64,000 nt of DNA from Kumtagia sp963839725 (lineage in GTDB: Bacteria; Pseudomonadota; Alphaproteobacteria; Rhizobiales; Rhizobiaceae). A program made the position numbers and the translations under genes. Where the stretch lies: NCBI GenBank assembly GCA_963839725.1, contig CAWIWT010000005.1:13201-77200 (forward strand), written 5' to 3'. Within the stretch, counting starts at the first letter, position 1; each line of letters begins with the position of its first letter. Below are positions 47,162-55,293 of this stretch, piece by piece. The notes under the pieces are model-generated. The model worked only from the letters and a program-made list of their open reading frames with translations, did not search any database and had not been told where the DNA came from.

Positions 47162-47632
47162 CTAGGAAGAAGCTCTGACCTCGATCCGCTTTGCCGCCGG
47201 CTCCGGAGACCTTGGAATGGCAAGGTGAAGCACGCCGTCCTTCATCTCCGCTTCGATACCATTGATGTCGAAATCGCCGGACAGAGTGAACTGTCGCTCG
47301 AAGTCCCCGACCTCGTACTCGCGATAGATCGGGCTGTAGCCCTCGGGAGCCTCTTCATCAACGCGACCGTAAATTGACAGGACACGCTTCTCCAGAGTGA
47401 CCTCCAATCCGCCCAGCTTAACGCCTGGCAGATCGGCGGCAACAACAAGCCCGGTTTCGGTTTCGTAGATGTCCACCCGCGGCACGAACATCGGCCGGTC
47501 ATGCGTCCGCTCGCCCGCTCCCTGCTCCGCTGGCAGCTTCGCCTCGTTTTCCGGCTGGTTTGCCTGCACGGCCTGGGACTGCAGCTTGCTCCCACCCTTT
47601 TCTTGAACTGTCGTTCTCACTTGCTTGGCCAT
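47162..47632 (-). CDS. Small heat-shock protein Hsp20, gene 2 of pair
   Basis: A 156-residue alpha-crystallin-type chaperone: disordered N-terminus, PRVDIYETETGLVVAADLPG, SPIYREYEVGDFERQFTLSG, MKDGVLHLAIPRSP (A-x-x-x-G-V-L type end). Starts 9 bases after the upstream hsp20. It would hold unfolding proteins for refolding by chaperones. The frame is intact. Confidence 0.92.
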   Translation of the reverse strand: MAKQVRTTVQEKGGSKLQSQAVQANQPENEAKLPAEQGAGERTHDRPMFVPRVDIYETETGLVVAADLPGVKLGGLEVTLEKRVLSIYGRVDEEAPEGYSPIYREYEVGDFERQFTLSGDFDINGIEAEMKDGVLHLAIPRSPEPAAKRIEVRASS

Positions 47633-47641
47633 AACCGCCTC

Positions 47642-48064
47642 CTACCTCGCCTTCACACTGATGCGCCTGGGCTTGTCTCCCTCGGCGCGAGGAAGCTCCA
47701 GCCTCAGCACACCATCATTCATTGAGGCTTCAACCCCGTCCGGGTCGACCATGAAGGCCAAGGACAGCGTCCGCACGAACCGGCCCTGCGGCCTCTCGCG
47801 CCGGTGGTACACTTTCGCTTCCTCAGCGCCCTGCCGCTGACCGCTGATGGTTACCGCGTCACGGTGAATAGAGATGTCCAGATCCTCGGATTTCACCCCA
47901 GGCAATTCCGCGGTGAGAACCACGCCATCCTGATTTGTGTAGGCGTTGAAGGCCGGAAACTCAGGGGCGCGTACAGTGCCTCTTCCCGCCATCTGGTTCA
48001 CCTCATTGTGAAGGCGACGCATGTCACGAAATGGATCTGCGCCGTAGAGCATTCGTGCGATCAT
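47642..48064 (-). CDS. Small heat-shock protein Hsp20, gene 1 of pair
   Basis: A 140-residue alpha-crystallin protein: MIARMLYGADPFRDMRRLHN, VVLTAELPGVKSEDLDISIH, RPQGRFVRTLSLAFMVDPDG, MNDGVLRLELPRAEGDKPRR. ATG 48064 has GAGGAGG 5 bases upstream. The leader contains a stable hairpin and a four-U stretch able to pair with the ribosome site. The frame is intact. Confidence 0.92.
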   Translation of the reverse strand: MIARMLYGADPFRDMRRLHNEVNQMAGRGTVRAPEFPAFNAYTNQDGVVLTAELPGVKSEDLDISIHRDAVTISGQRQGAEEAKVYHRRERPQGRFVRTLSLAFMVDPDGVEASMNDGVLRLELPRAEGDKPRRISVKAR

Positions 48065-48118
48065 TTTGTCCTCCTCGCGCAAAAGCCCACTTCGATCCGT
48101 CGATGCGAAGCAGGGCTA
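48065..48118 (-). promoter_or_regulatory. Candidate fourU-type RNA thermometer in the hsp20 leader
   Basis: On the transcript strand a strong hairpin forms: AGCCC-TG-CTTCG ... CGAAG-T-GGGCT. It is followed by TTTT-GCGCG-AGGAGG and then the hsp20 ATG. UUUU can pair with AGGA of the ribosome site across a five-base loop, the defining feature of fourU thermometers. Rhizobial hsp20 leaders are also known to use ROSE elements, which I do not see here in standard form. Confidence 0.5.
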
Positions 48119-48228
48119 TGAGGGATCCACGCTATGGGTAATCGACGGATAGCTGCATAATATACATCAACCGCTGCGCACACCAGATTCTCATCCAGAT
48201 TGTCGCGCTGCCGCTAATGATGAGCGAA

Positions 48229-48314
48229 GCGGTCGTTCGCTGCTGGACATCCCTTAGAAGGAAGTTGAGCCGAAGGAGGCACTAACTTTGATCGACGCGC
48301 GCGCGGTCTGCGCC
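48229..48314 (+). repeat. Dispersed repeat C, copy 2
   Basis: Near-identical partner of 30994-31077 in direct orientation. It carries AAGGAGG followed 8 bases later by a TTG that opens a forward frame, but that frame is antisense to the ATPase fragment and is not convincing. Confidence 0.85.
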
Positions 48315-48337
48315 GCATGGTTCAGAGATTATCTTCA

Positions 48338-48616
48338 TCACGAATGCGCTCCTCTCAAGATCATCGCAGCCGACATTGACACTCGACGCTCTCCGTCACC
48401 AAGAGCGCGCAGCGCGTTGACGATCACGGCAATGTCAATCGCCTCCTGCAGCAGAGCACCGGCTACTGGAGTCAGGAACCCGAACGCAGCCGCAAACATC
48501 GCCGCGCCCGACAGCCCCAGTCCCGCAACGATGCTCTGCATGGTGATCACGCGTGTTCGACACGCGATTCGCGATGGAATCGTTAGCCTCATCCTGTCGC
48601 GCCTGGCCCGGGTCAA
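48338..48616 (-). pseudogene. Heavy-metal P-type ATPase, C-terminal fragment
   Basis: QSIVAGLGLSGAAMFAAAFG then FLTPVAGALLQEAIDIAVIV then NALRAL is the last membrane-helix pair of P1B-type metal ATPases (CtpC/ZntA-like). The phosphorylation and ATP-binding domains are absent. Fragment. Confidence 0.75.
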
Positions 48617-48686
48617 ACGCCAAACGCACCTCTTGCCCAGCCACGGATCAATGCTACATCGGGTGGAACGAGGCGGAGTGGGATCG

Positions 48687-49205
48687 TCATGAGGGCTTTC
48701 GCTCCGGCTTGCTTTGCTCCAGCAGCATTGTCAGCGCCTGGACGGCCTGGGTGAGCGAGAATACCTCCCTCTCCCGAAGCTGGTCGATCTTCTGATGGAG
48801 AAGTTCGATTTTGTCGTGGAGAAGTTCGATCTCCAACTCGGCCTTGACGTTGATGCGATGATCGTTCTCAGCCTCTTTGCGATCGATATCCTGCTGCCGG
48901 TTTTGGCTCATCATGATGAATGGGGCCGCGTAGGCAGCCTGAAATGAGAGCGCCAGGTTGAGCAGGATGAACGGATATGGATCCCAGCGCTGCACGTAGG
49001 CCGTGACGTTCAAGATGATCCAGACGATCAGCACGGTAGTCTGGATAATGATGAACCGCCATGCCCCCATCGTCGCCGCGACTTGGTCGGCAACTCTTTG
49101 GCCGAGGGTCAAGGGTTTCCTGATCTCAGCGGGCCCAACCTGTCGCTGACCTCGGCGGAGCGATCTCAACTCGTGCAGCAGGTTCGCCTCGGCCTCAATC
49201 CTCAT
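48687..49205 (-). CDS. DUF1003 membrane protein, copy 2
   Basis: A 172-residue protein: KPLTLGQRVADQVAATMGAW, two membrane helices, DPYPFILLNLALSF, APFIMMSQNRQQDIDRKEAE, and a coiled coil HDKIELLHQKIDQLREREVF. ATG 49205 is chosen because sequence upstream is antisense to a conserved micro-ORF. It lacks a good ribosome site, so the true start is uncertain. Paralogue of the gene at 7816. Confidence 0.85.
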   Translation of the reverse strand: MRIEAEANLLHELRSLRRGQRQVGPAEIRKPLTLGQRVADQVAATMGAWRFIIIQTTVLIVWIILNVTAYVQRWDPYPFILLNLALSFQAAYAAPFIMMSQNRQQDIDRKEAENDHRINVKAELEIELLHDKIELLHQKIDQLREREVFSLTQAVQALTMLLEQSKPERKPS

Positions 49206-49217
49206 GGAGAGGACTTG

Positions 49218-49301
49218 GTGATCATGCGCGTGATCGTTCCGGCTCCGGGTCAAACGCTCAAACCGCGTCCTCCGCGAATTACGGTTCACCGGCACGCTTA
49301 G
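49218..49301 (+). CDS. Conserved 27-codon micro-ORF next to DUF1003, copy 2
   Basis: GTG 49218 (ATG 49224) encodes a peptide with the same core, IVPAPGQTLKPRPPRI, as copy 1 at 8452. Six core codons differ between the copies, all synonymously. GGAGAG lies 6 bases upstream. Here the micro-ORF is divergent from the DUF1003 gene, with the two starts about a dozen bases apart, whereas copy 1 is downstream and codirectional. Confidence 0.65.
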   Translation: MIMRVIVPAPGQTLKPRPPRITVHRHA

Positions 49302-49451
49302 GACTTAGTTTCTCTCTCGTGAAGAAGGAACCTCGCGCGGTTGGCGCTGTTCTCAGGCCCTGTTGCTTACTGTACGCCAGTCCTTATTGGCATGACGGCG
49401 TTGGCAATGTTTCTTTTGTCAGCGTGAGGTGACCATCAACGGGAGCGATAA

Positions 49452-49793
49452 ATGAGCACGATAAAAAGCACAACGAATGTTGGAAGTTCTTCCAAGGCCG
49501 CTGCTGCAACCGACGAAAAAAAAGGTCCAAAAACTAAAGGGAAGCGACCTGAAGAAGGGCGCCTAACGTTTAATGGAGCGGGCGAAGTCCGCCAAGCGAC
49601 CAGCGAGTTAAAGGAAATACGAAGCGAACGCTCGCCTCTAATCAAATTCCCAATGCGCTCGACGCGATGCCAGAGCCAACGTCACAGCTACCAAACAAAT
49701 CGTAATCCCGGTGGTCACGATCCCGGCTGGCGTTATTCGCGCGCACCACAGCCCGCAGCCACATGCTCTTACCAATGCGTAGGTCGATGTTAG
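49452..49793 (+). CDS. Hypothetical protein with disordered Lys-rich N-terminus
   Basis: ATG 49452 behind GGGAGCG starts MSTIKSTTNVGSSSKAAAAT then EKKGPKTKGKRPEEGRLTFN, a polar, probably disordered segment. The second half (after ~residue 65) looks out of character and may be a frame running on after damage. The family is unknown. Confidence 0.45.
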   Translation: MSTIKSTTNVGSSSKAAAATDEKKGPKTKGKRPEEGRLTFNGAGEVRQATSELKEIRSERSPLIKFPMRSTRCQSQRHSYQTNRNPGGHDPGWRYSRAPQPAATCSYQCVGRC

Positions 49794-50762
49794 TTACGAG
49801 AGCCGATAGCGCTCGAGGAACTGGACCATCGCCTTCGTTGCGCGAGGCCAGCTGTATGTTCCATGGTCGTTCCAGCTTGCCGTCTGCAGCGCAGTCGTGT
49901 GCTTCCCAACCCACGCAACGAAATCATCGTGTGGCAGCCGATATCGGGTGCCCAGCATCGAAATTTCGAGCGATATCTCCTTGCCGAAGAGATCTCGCCA
50001 AATTATCGGTCGATTTGTTCGGCGAGCGCCGAAGGGCTCCGTCTTTGGCGACGACCGCCGCGGCGACCGTGGCAAAGACGGTGTGTCTGCCTGGCTTGCC
50101 CGGCCATCGGCATCCCCGCCATAGCGATAGACCGGATCGTCTATCAGTCCACTACGCGGTGAAGCACTGGTATCGCCATCGGCCAGAAACCTCTCCATTG
50201 TGGCGCCGTAGCGGCGGAGGTAGGCGCTGGTTATCCAGGCAATGATGTCATGCCGACCGCCGTTTTCGTGCCACCCACGTTTCGCAACGAGGAAAACGTT
50301 GCATGGGTGGATGTTCACCAGCATTCGGCGCCCCAGCTCGGCGCGCGTCCAGGCTTGCCAATTGGTGTCGCCGTTCTTAGCCGATAGGATGTGGGCCGCG
50401 TGATATCCGGCCTGGTTCAGCGTCTGGACGCGCGCCATTTTGAAGAAGTGGTGCGGCATCGTCCCGAACAGCGTACCCCTGTCCTCGGGCAACGCAGTTT
50501 CTGAATGGAGCAGGGCGTGCGTCCACCAGGCCGGGGAGTTGTCGGTCGGGAAAATTCGCCAGCCCTCGCCGGTGCGGTAGACAGTGCCGCGCGTCTGTCC
50601 GCTGACGTATCGCACGACGTGAACTGGGTCCTCGTCGGATAGATGCTGTCGCAGCTGCAAGTCGAATGCCTGCACCCTATCTGGAGACGGGAGATTGGGC
50701 TCGACGTAGCGCTCATAGAATTCCGAGAACCGACCGTCGTAGCGCGCTGGGGGAGGAATCAT
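49794..50762 (-). CDS. Conserved hypothetical protein, possible HNH-like core
   Basis: A 322-residue soluble protein from ATG 50762 (MIPPPARYDGRFSEFYERYV); the frame is open to 50900 but the extension is Arg-rich and unlike protein. Notable segments: VVRYVSGQTRGTVYRTGEGW, PHHFFKMARVQTLNQAGYHA, AHILSAKNGDTNW and RRMLVNIHPCNVFLVAKRGW. The AHI...N...HPCN spacing resembles an HNH/His-Me finger but this is only suggestive. The C-terminal part has a Ser/Pro-rich linker. The frame is intact. Confidence 0.65.
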   Translation of the reverse strand: MIPPPARYDGRFSEFYERYVEPNLPSPDRVQAFDLQLRQHLSDEDPVHVVRYVSGQTRGTVYRTGEGWRIFPTDNSPAWWTHALLHSETALPEDRGTLFGTMPHHFFKMARVQTLNQAGYHAAHILSAKNGDTNWQAWTRAELGRRMLVNIHPCNVFLVAKRGWHENGGRHDIIAWITSAYLRRYGATMERFLADGDTSASPRSGLIDDPVYRYGGDADGRASQADTPSLPRSPRRSSPKTEPFGARRTNRPIIWRDLFGKEISLEISMLGTRYRLPHDDFVAWVGKHTTALQTASWNDHGTYSWPRATKAMVQFLERYRLS

Positions 50763-51008
50763 GTTCACCTGCCGTGCCGAACCGAGATGTCGGCATAAAC
50801 CATTGTAATAATTCGGTTTATCCAGTGCCTGTGCGCCCCTAATAGGAGGGCTACGACGGCGCATCCTGACGCTCCTCCGCATTGCCATGCGGATGAACAC
50901 AGGCTTCCATCATACGTCGCGCACCCGCTACGTATATTCTCTGTACGAGATGAGCGGGCCATGCGGCCTCAATGGTCAAATTTGAGGGGATTCGTCTTGG
51001 GCATCGGC

Positions 51009-51263
51009 CTAGACCTCAACTTCCAGGAACGCCCCACCGTTTACATGAATGAAATCGCAGATATCTTCTTCATCCCTTGTGCTGCGATTGCGGATGTGTC
51101 CCAAGCGATTGCCGATTGTGGCAGTGCGGCCACCGAGGACGTTCTTCCAAATGGTTTTTGAGGCAATGCCGCGTATTTTGATGGTTCTGTACTTGCGGTT
51201 CAGGACCGAAGCCTCCTCGGTCGTCTGACAATCCCCGTCGACTTTGATTATGATTTTGGCCAT
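51009..51263 (-). CDS. Small hypothetical protein
   Basis: An 84-residue protein, MAKIIIKVDGDCQTTEEASV and EEDICDFIHVNGGAFLEVEV, with an alpha/beta look and basic middle. No good ribosome site is seen. The family is not recognised. Confidence 0.45.
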   Translation of the reverse strand: MAKIIIKVDGDCQTTEEASVLNRKYRTIKIRGIASKTIWKNVLGGRTATIGNRLGHIRNRSTRDEEDICDFIHVNGGAFLEVEV

Positions 51264-51337
51264 CGCAGCGTTATCCCAACCTCCAGATATTCATCAGGCA
51301 GTTCGCTCGCGCGCGAGCGGTCACGTGCTTCTGTATA

Positions 51338-51724
51338 TCAGACGCTGGTTTCAGCGTTCTGCTCAGCCGGCGGCTGGCATTTGCCGACCACGGCGCATCG
51401 CAGTCCAGACTTTGTACCCTTGACCGGCGCAACTGTTTCTAACGGTTCAACTTCATAGAGGCGGAGAATATCCGCTGCACTGGCCCCGCCGGATTTTTTC
51501 TGCGAGAGCGCTGCAACAAATTTGATGCCTGCGGCCAAGCGTTCACCCGCTTCATTCTCATCCTTGAACCAAATGGTGAGTGACGGGCCGGGGGCGCCGG
51601 TTCTATAATCTTCCTTCCACGCAACGGGTATCTCGTCGACGGTTTTTCCGCGAAATATCCGGTTCGCCTTCCAGCTTCCTCGATGCGTGTAGGCGATATC
51701 GAAACCGTCGATCGTTGCAACCAT
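51338..51724 (-). CDS. Hypothetical protein
   Basis: A 128-residue soluble protein from ATG 51724 behind GAGGGG: MVATIDGFDIAYTHRGSWKA, VAWKEDYRTGAPGPSLTIWF, KDENEAGERLAAGIKFVAAL, with two Cys near the end. No domain is recognised. Confidence 0.55.
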   Translation of the reverse strand: MVATIDGFDIAYTHRGSWKANRIFRGKTVDEIPVAWKEDYRTGAPGPSLTIWFKDENEAGERLAAGIKFVAALSQKKSGGASAADILRLYEVEPLETVAPVKGTKSGLRCAVVGKCQPPAEQNAETSV

Positions 51725-52107
51725 ATTCGACCCCTCTTCGATTGGCACTCCCGGCACGTCCGACAAGGTTCCGCGCGCGGGGCACTTGGCCGGACTCAAT
51801 CGGAACCCTCGTACGAAGTACCCATCCCGACACGCACTATCTACATTTGCAGAGTTAAGATTTCATGTGGCGAGATCTCCTTTCAACCTGATCACCCGAG
51901 GCAATTCGCTTTCGCCCATGATGAGACTGTTGACTTGCTGGAGTTGATCCCACCGACCGGATAGAATATCATGTGCCGATCGTAGAAGTGCGGCTTTCAT
52001 TATTCGTTCGTGCAAATTAAAACTAACTATTGCCGCTCGATGCTCGGGTGGCGGCTCTCACTGCCCGTTCAGGCAATCCATAGCAAGCATCCCCGATGGG
52101 AAGCCTA

Positions 52108-52252
52108 ATGGGCGACGAACAGGAAAGGCTATTTCAGCGATTAAGACAGGAGGACCAGGGAGCGACGGCTTTGGACGGTTTTATATGTCGTCATGGCTGT
52201 TCTGATCGCCGGAGGCCTCGTTGCCATTGTCGCCGTGTTATATCGCTACTGA
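52108..52252 (+). pseudogene. Small membrane protein with one frameshift
   Basis: ATG 52108 (or 52096) starts MGDEQERLFQRLRQEDQGAT. After removal of one G near 52178 the frame reads VLYVVMAVLIAGGLVAIVAV then LYRY, a single membrane helix ending at TGA 52250. The length (145 = 3 x 48 + 1) fits exactly one extra base. Confidence 0.55.
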
Positions 52253-52298
52253 CCGGCTTCCCCCCGCTCCGCCACTAGATACCATGGAAACGCCGTTC

Positions 52299-52807
52299 TC
52301 ATTTCGTGCGATCAAGTCTTTCGTTCCAGACAGTAGTATCGTGGTCAGGGTGCTGACGATTGGACGCTTTTATTCTCACGAGATACCCTTTGGGATCATT
52401 GGAATAGGTCAGCTTGTCGCCCGGCAACTCAGGAAGATGGGCGAACCAGGGTCCGCGGCTCTCGATCCCGTACTGCACAACCGGCGGCACCTTCGCCGGT
52501 TCATCGAAGGATCCGACCAGCACGCCGATATCCGGATACTCCGGATAGTCGAAAATCATGGGGGTGCCGCATTGGCTGCAGAAACCGCGACGCGCGAGAT
52601 CCGAGCTCCTGAACCATGAGATGGCGCCGCGTGTCACCCGGACTTGAGAACAGGGCAGATAACGGCGAAGGGCCCACCCACGGCTTTCTGACACATCCGA
52701 CAATGGCATACATGCACATTCTCGGGGGCGACATCGCAAGCAAAGCGAACGCTGCCACACTGGCATCCGCCTGTTATGGGTAGCGAGAGAGGCTTGGTAT
52801 CGATCAC
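52299..52807 (-). pseudogene. GFA/CENP-V family zinc enzyme, one frameshift
   Basis: GTG 52807 leads to TGGCQCGSVRFACDVAPENV, HVCHCRMCQKAVGGPFAVIC, and in a second frame RGAISWFRSSDLARRGFCSQ then CGTPMIFDYPEYPDIGVLVG. The zinc-binding CxC, CxxC and CSQC motifs of glutathione-dependent formaldehyde-activating-type proteins are all present. One base shift near 52640 separates the halves. Confidence 0.8.
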
Positions 52808-52838
52808 TGCGCGCGCTCCGGCGATTGGCAAGCTTCGC

Positions 52839-53039
52839 TCATTTGAGGCCCTTAGGTGCCTTCGTGAAGCCCTGTTCGCCCTTGGCCTTGGCGACCAGGT
52901 CGACATAGGTTGAGTTCGCCATCACCGTTACCCGCTGGCCGGTGCCGTGCAATTCAATCGTCACGTCGCCGGCTGCATTGAGCAGCTTCTCGGTTCCGCG
53001 CAGTGAAACCTCATCCCCAATGTCGAAGCGTGTTGCCAT
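52839..53039 (-). CDS. Small beta-rich hypothetical protein
   Basis: A 66-residue protein, MATRFDIGDEVSLRGTEKLL, DVTIELHGTGQRVTVMANST, YVDLVAKAKGEQGFTKAPKG, suggesting a small beta barrel. GAGGGGG precedes ATG 53039. Function is unknown. Confidence 0.6.
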   Translation of the reverse strand: MATRFDIGDEVSLRGTEKLLNAAGDVTIELHGTGQRVTVMANSTYVDLVAKAKGEQGFTKAPKGLK

Positions 53040-53108
53040 CGCTATTCCCCCTCTGGGGGCGTCTCTTCCCCAATAGCCTGAATTCCTCAGCCCCACTTTG
53101 GGACGCTT

Positions 53109-53582
53109 CTATTCGCCGCGCTCAAACGGTTGCTCTGACTGCTGCCACCGATAGAGTACATCTGGCTCACGTTCATGGCTCTCACTGCCGTCAGTCAGCT
53201 TCACAGCAACGAAACCTCGTTTCTCGTAGAACCTTCGCGCAAGTGCGTTCTGCTGGAACGTACAAAGCTGCAAGCTTGATGAAGCCGCGGATTTGGCAAT
53301 TCGCAGAAGCGCGTCGCCGGCTCCCCTTCCTTGATGTTGCGGGAGTACATAAAGCTGATCAATCCAACCTTCGCGGAAGGCGACGATACCGATTGTTTCG
53401 CCGTCAACTGCCGCACCCCATACCTCACACTCCACGAAGACACGTTCTCTGAAGTACACCCGATCCCCTTCCGGTGTATGCATCCCTGCCAACCAGGGAA
53501 GACGCTCGTCGAATGCCGTCCGATGGATGATTGCGGCCCGATCCATCTCCTCCAACGTCAAACGTCGCAGCGAATAGGGCAT
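53109..53582 (-). CDS. GNAT family N-acetyltransferase
   Basis: A 157-residue enzyme: MPYSLRRLTLEEMDRAAIIH, GETIGIVAFREGWIDQLYVL, PQHQGRGAGDALLRIAKSA (acetyl-CoA loop QGRGAG) and ALARRFYEKRGFVAVKLTDG. It would transfer acetyl from acetyl-CoA to an unknown amine. The frame is open upstream to 53747, but the fold begins at 53582. Intact. Confidence 0.88.
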   Translation of the reverse strand: MPYSLRRLTLEEMDRAAIIHRTAFDERLPWLAGMHTPEGDRVYFRERVFVECEVWGAAVDGETIGIVAFREGWIDQLYVLPQHQGRGAGDALLRIAKSAASSSLQLCTFQQNALARRFYEKRGFVAVKLTDGSESHEREPDVLYRWQQSEQPFERGE

Positions 53583-53978
53583 ATCTTCGACATCCTCGCC
53601 AACGATCCCGCCCTCGTTTTGCATCGATGCATGGCTTGGTCCTCGCGTCTGTTGAAGCGCGTTTGCCGTGCCCTGCCTCGCTTCGCATTGATACTGCCTC
53701 AAACAACCCGTTGCGAGAATTGGCGTGATCAGATGATCAGCTTTCATAACCTACTCCTGCTCGCTCTGGGAACGGTCAGTACCATTCAACCTATCCGCGC
53801 CGGCAACGACGTGCGCGATCAACCACCCTTCACGCAGATTATGTGACGTCGCAACGGTGCGGTCTCTTCCGACCCAGAGCGGGTTGAGTTCAAGCGTCTG
53901 CCTTCCTTGGAGAAGTTGACGTTCTTTGTGAAATCCTTGCAATGATGAACCTGATCCCAAGGAGACCACCAAGATAAG
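53583..53978. other. Intergenic stretch
   Basis: No gene is supported. The usable AAGGAG for chaC lies at its right end, 14 or more bases before the first ATG. Confidence 0.4.
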
Positions 53979-54680
53979 ATGGCTCCGCCACGCCAAATGT
54001 CCCTCACCCCGGAAACTCGTTTCGCTTTGCTTTCGCAAAGCGGAGGACTGCGGCTTTGGCGACCAATGGACGCCCCTCACTGACGCGGAGCAAGATGCTA
54101 CTGCGCAGCGCCTAGTCGACGAGTGCGGTGCGGAGCCGCTGTGGGTATTTGCCTATGGTTCGCTGATCTGGAACCCGACCTTTGATCCAGCTGAATCGCG
54201 GCGCGCTACGGCGTTAGGCTGGCATAGGTCCTTTTGCTTGGAGCTGACCAGCTGGCGAGGGACTGCGGAGCAACCTGGCTTGATGATGGCGCTTGATCGA
54301 GGCGGCCGCTTCGAGGGCATGGCGTTCCGGCTCTCCGACGCCTGCCGCTTAGGCGATCTCAGCCGGATGGTGCGCAGGGAGATTCCCTTCCAGGAAGATT
54401 TGAACATGGTGCGCTGGATCAAGGTGAGGGCTGCAGCGGGCGACCTCCGCGCGCTCGTCTTCTGGGCGGGCCCAAAGCAAGGCGACGGTATTTCGTTGAA
54501 GCTTCCGCTCGAAAGGGTCGCGTCGGTGCTGGCCCGGGCTTGCGGGCACGTGGGTCATGCGCGGAGCATCTCTATAACACCGTCTCGCACCTCGAAACGC
54601 TCGGCATAAGGGATCGTAACCTCTGGCGCTTGCAGCTTCTTGTCGCAGAGGAGATTGTCGGGATCCACAAAGTCCGGTAG
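53979..54680 (+). pseudogene. chaC: ChaC-type gamma-glutamylcyclotransferase, two frameshifts
   Basis: WVFAYGSLIWNPTFDPAESR (substrate motif YGSLIW) and GWHRSFCLELTSWRGTAEQP, then AEHLYNTVSHLETLGIRDRN and LWRLQLLVAEEI identify a ChaC enzyme that cleaves glutathione to 5-oxoproline and Cys-Gly. An extra A near 54035 (AAA for AA) and a missing base near 54560 break the frame. With those corrected the length is normal. Confidence 0.82.
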
Positions 54681-55293
54681 CTGGATCAAACAGCGAGGTC
54701 TCGGGACCATCCTTTCCTCGACTTCCAGTGTGATCCAATCGACAAAAGACTTGGCTGAGGTACTTAGACGCTGACTGTGCGGCCGGCACGCAATCGTCGC
54801 CGTCCAGAATTCTTGTCGCCGAGCGAAACGCCATGGCCGAGCCTCGTTGCCTGCATGCAAGTGCCGCCTCAGTGTAGACCGGCCGTGCCGGACGAGATGA
54901 AACTGGGCACCGCTATGTCATTGCTGCGCCTATTGATTTCTGAGATCATCGCTCGGAGCGGAAGAGCCAACTTGCGCCAGGAGCCGACGCTTAGCACCGA
55001 GGTATGGAACGTCTCGAATTGGGCCGTGTATGGACGGCTCTCCGTTGGCAAGGGTTATCTGAGCATTTTGCAGTTGCTGGTTGGTGCGGCCATGTATCCG
55101 ACCTATAGGTGCGGCTCTTCATATGCCGCTGGCCATAATGCCATTCGCGCGGCTCAGGTCCCGATCGAAAGCACGCACTCGAAGTGCACGGCCCAACTGG
55201 GTTCTCCTGATCCGGCGGTTTCAACCGGCTTTGTGCATCAGCTCCTGTTCGCCCTTTCCAACCTCGTCGGCGATCCGCGCGCCTTGTCTCGTT
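54681..55293. other. Stretch without a supported gene; IS110 right flank
   Basis: A long forward frame (MSLLRLLISEIIARSGRANL...) is open but matches no family, and the reverse strand is equally open. The right part must contain the outer end of the IS110-family element. I cannot place the exact border. Confidence 0.4.

Noticed and set aside
48288..48692. Forward frame opened by TTG behind AAGGAGG inside repeat C
   Set aside because: It runs antisense to the P-type ATPase fragment, and the other repeat copy destroys the frame with a 2-base indel.
54555..54860. Reverse-strand frame antisense to the chaC end
   Set aside because: Explained as a shadow of ChaC, whose conserved C-terminal motifs are on the forward strand.
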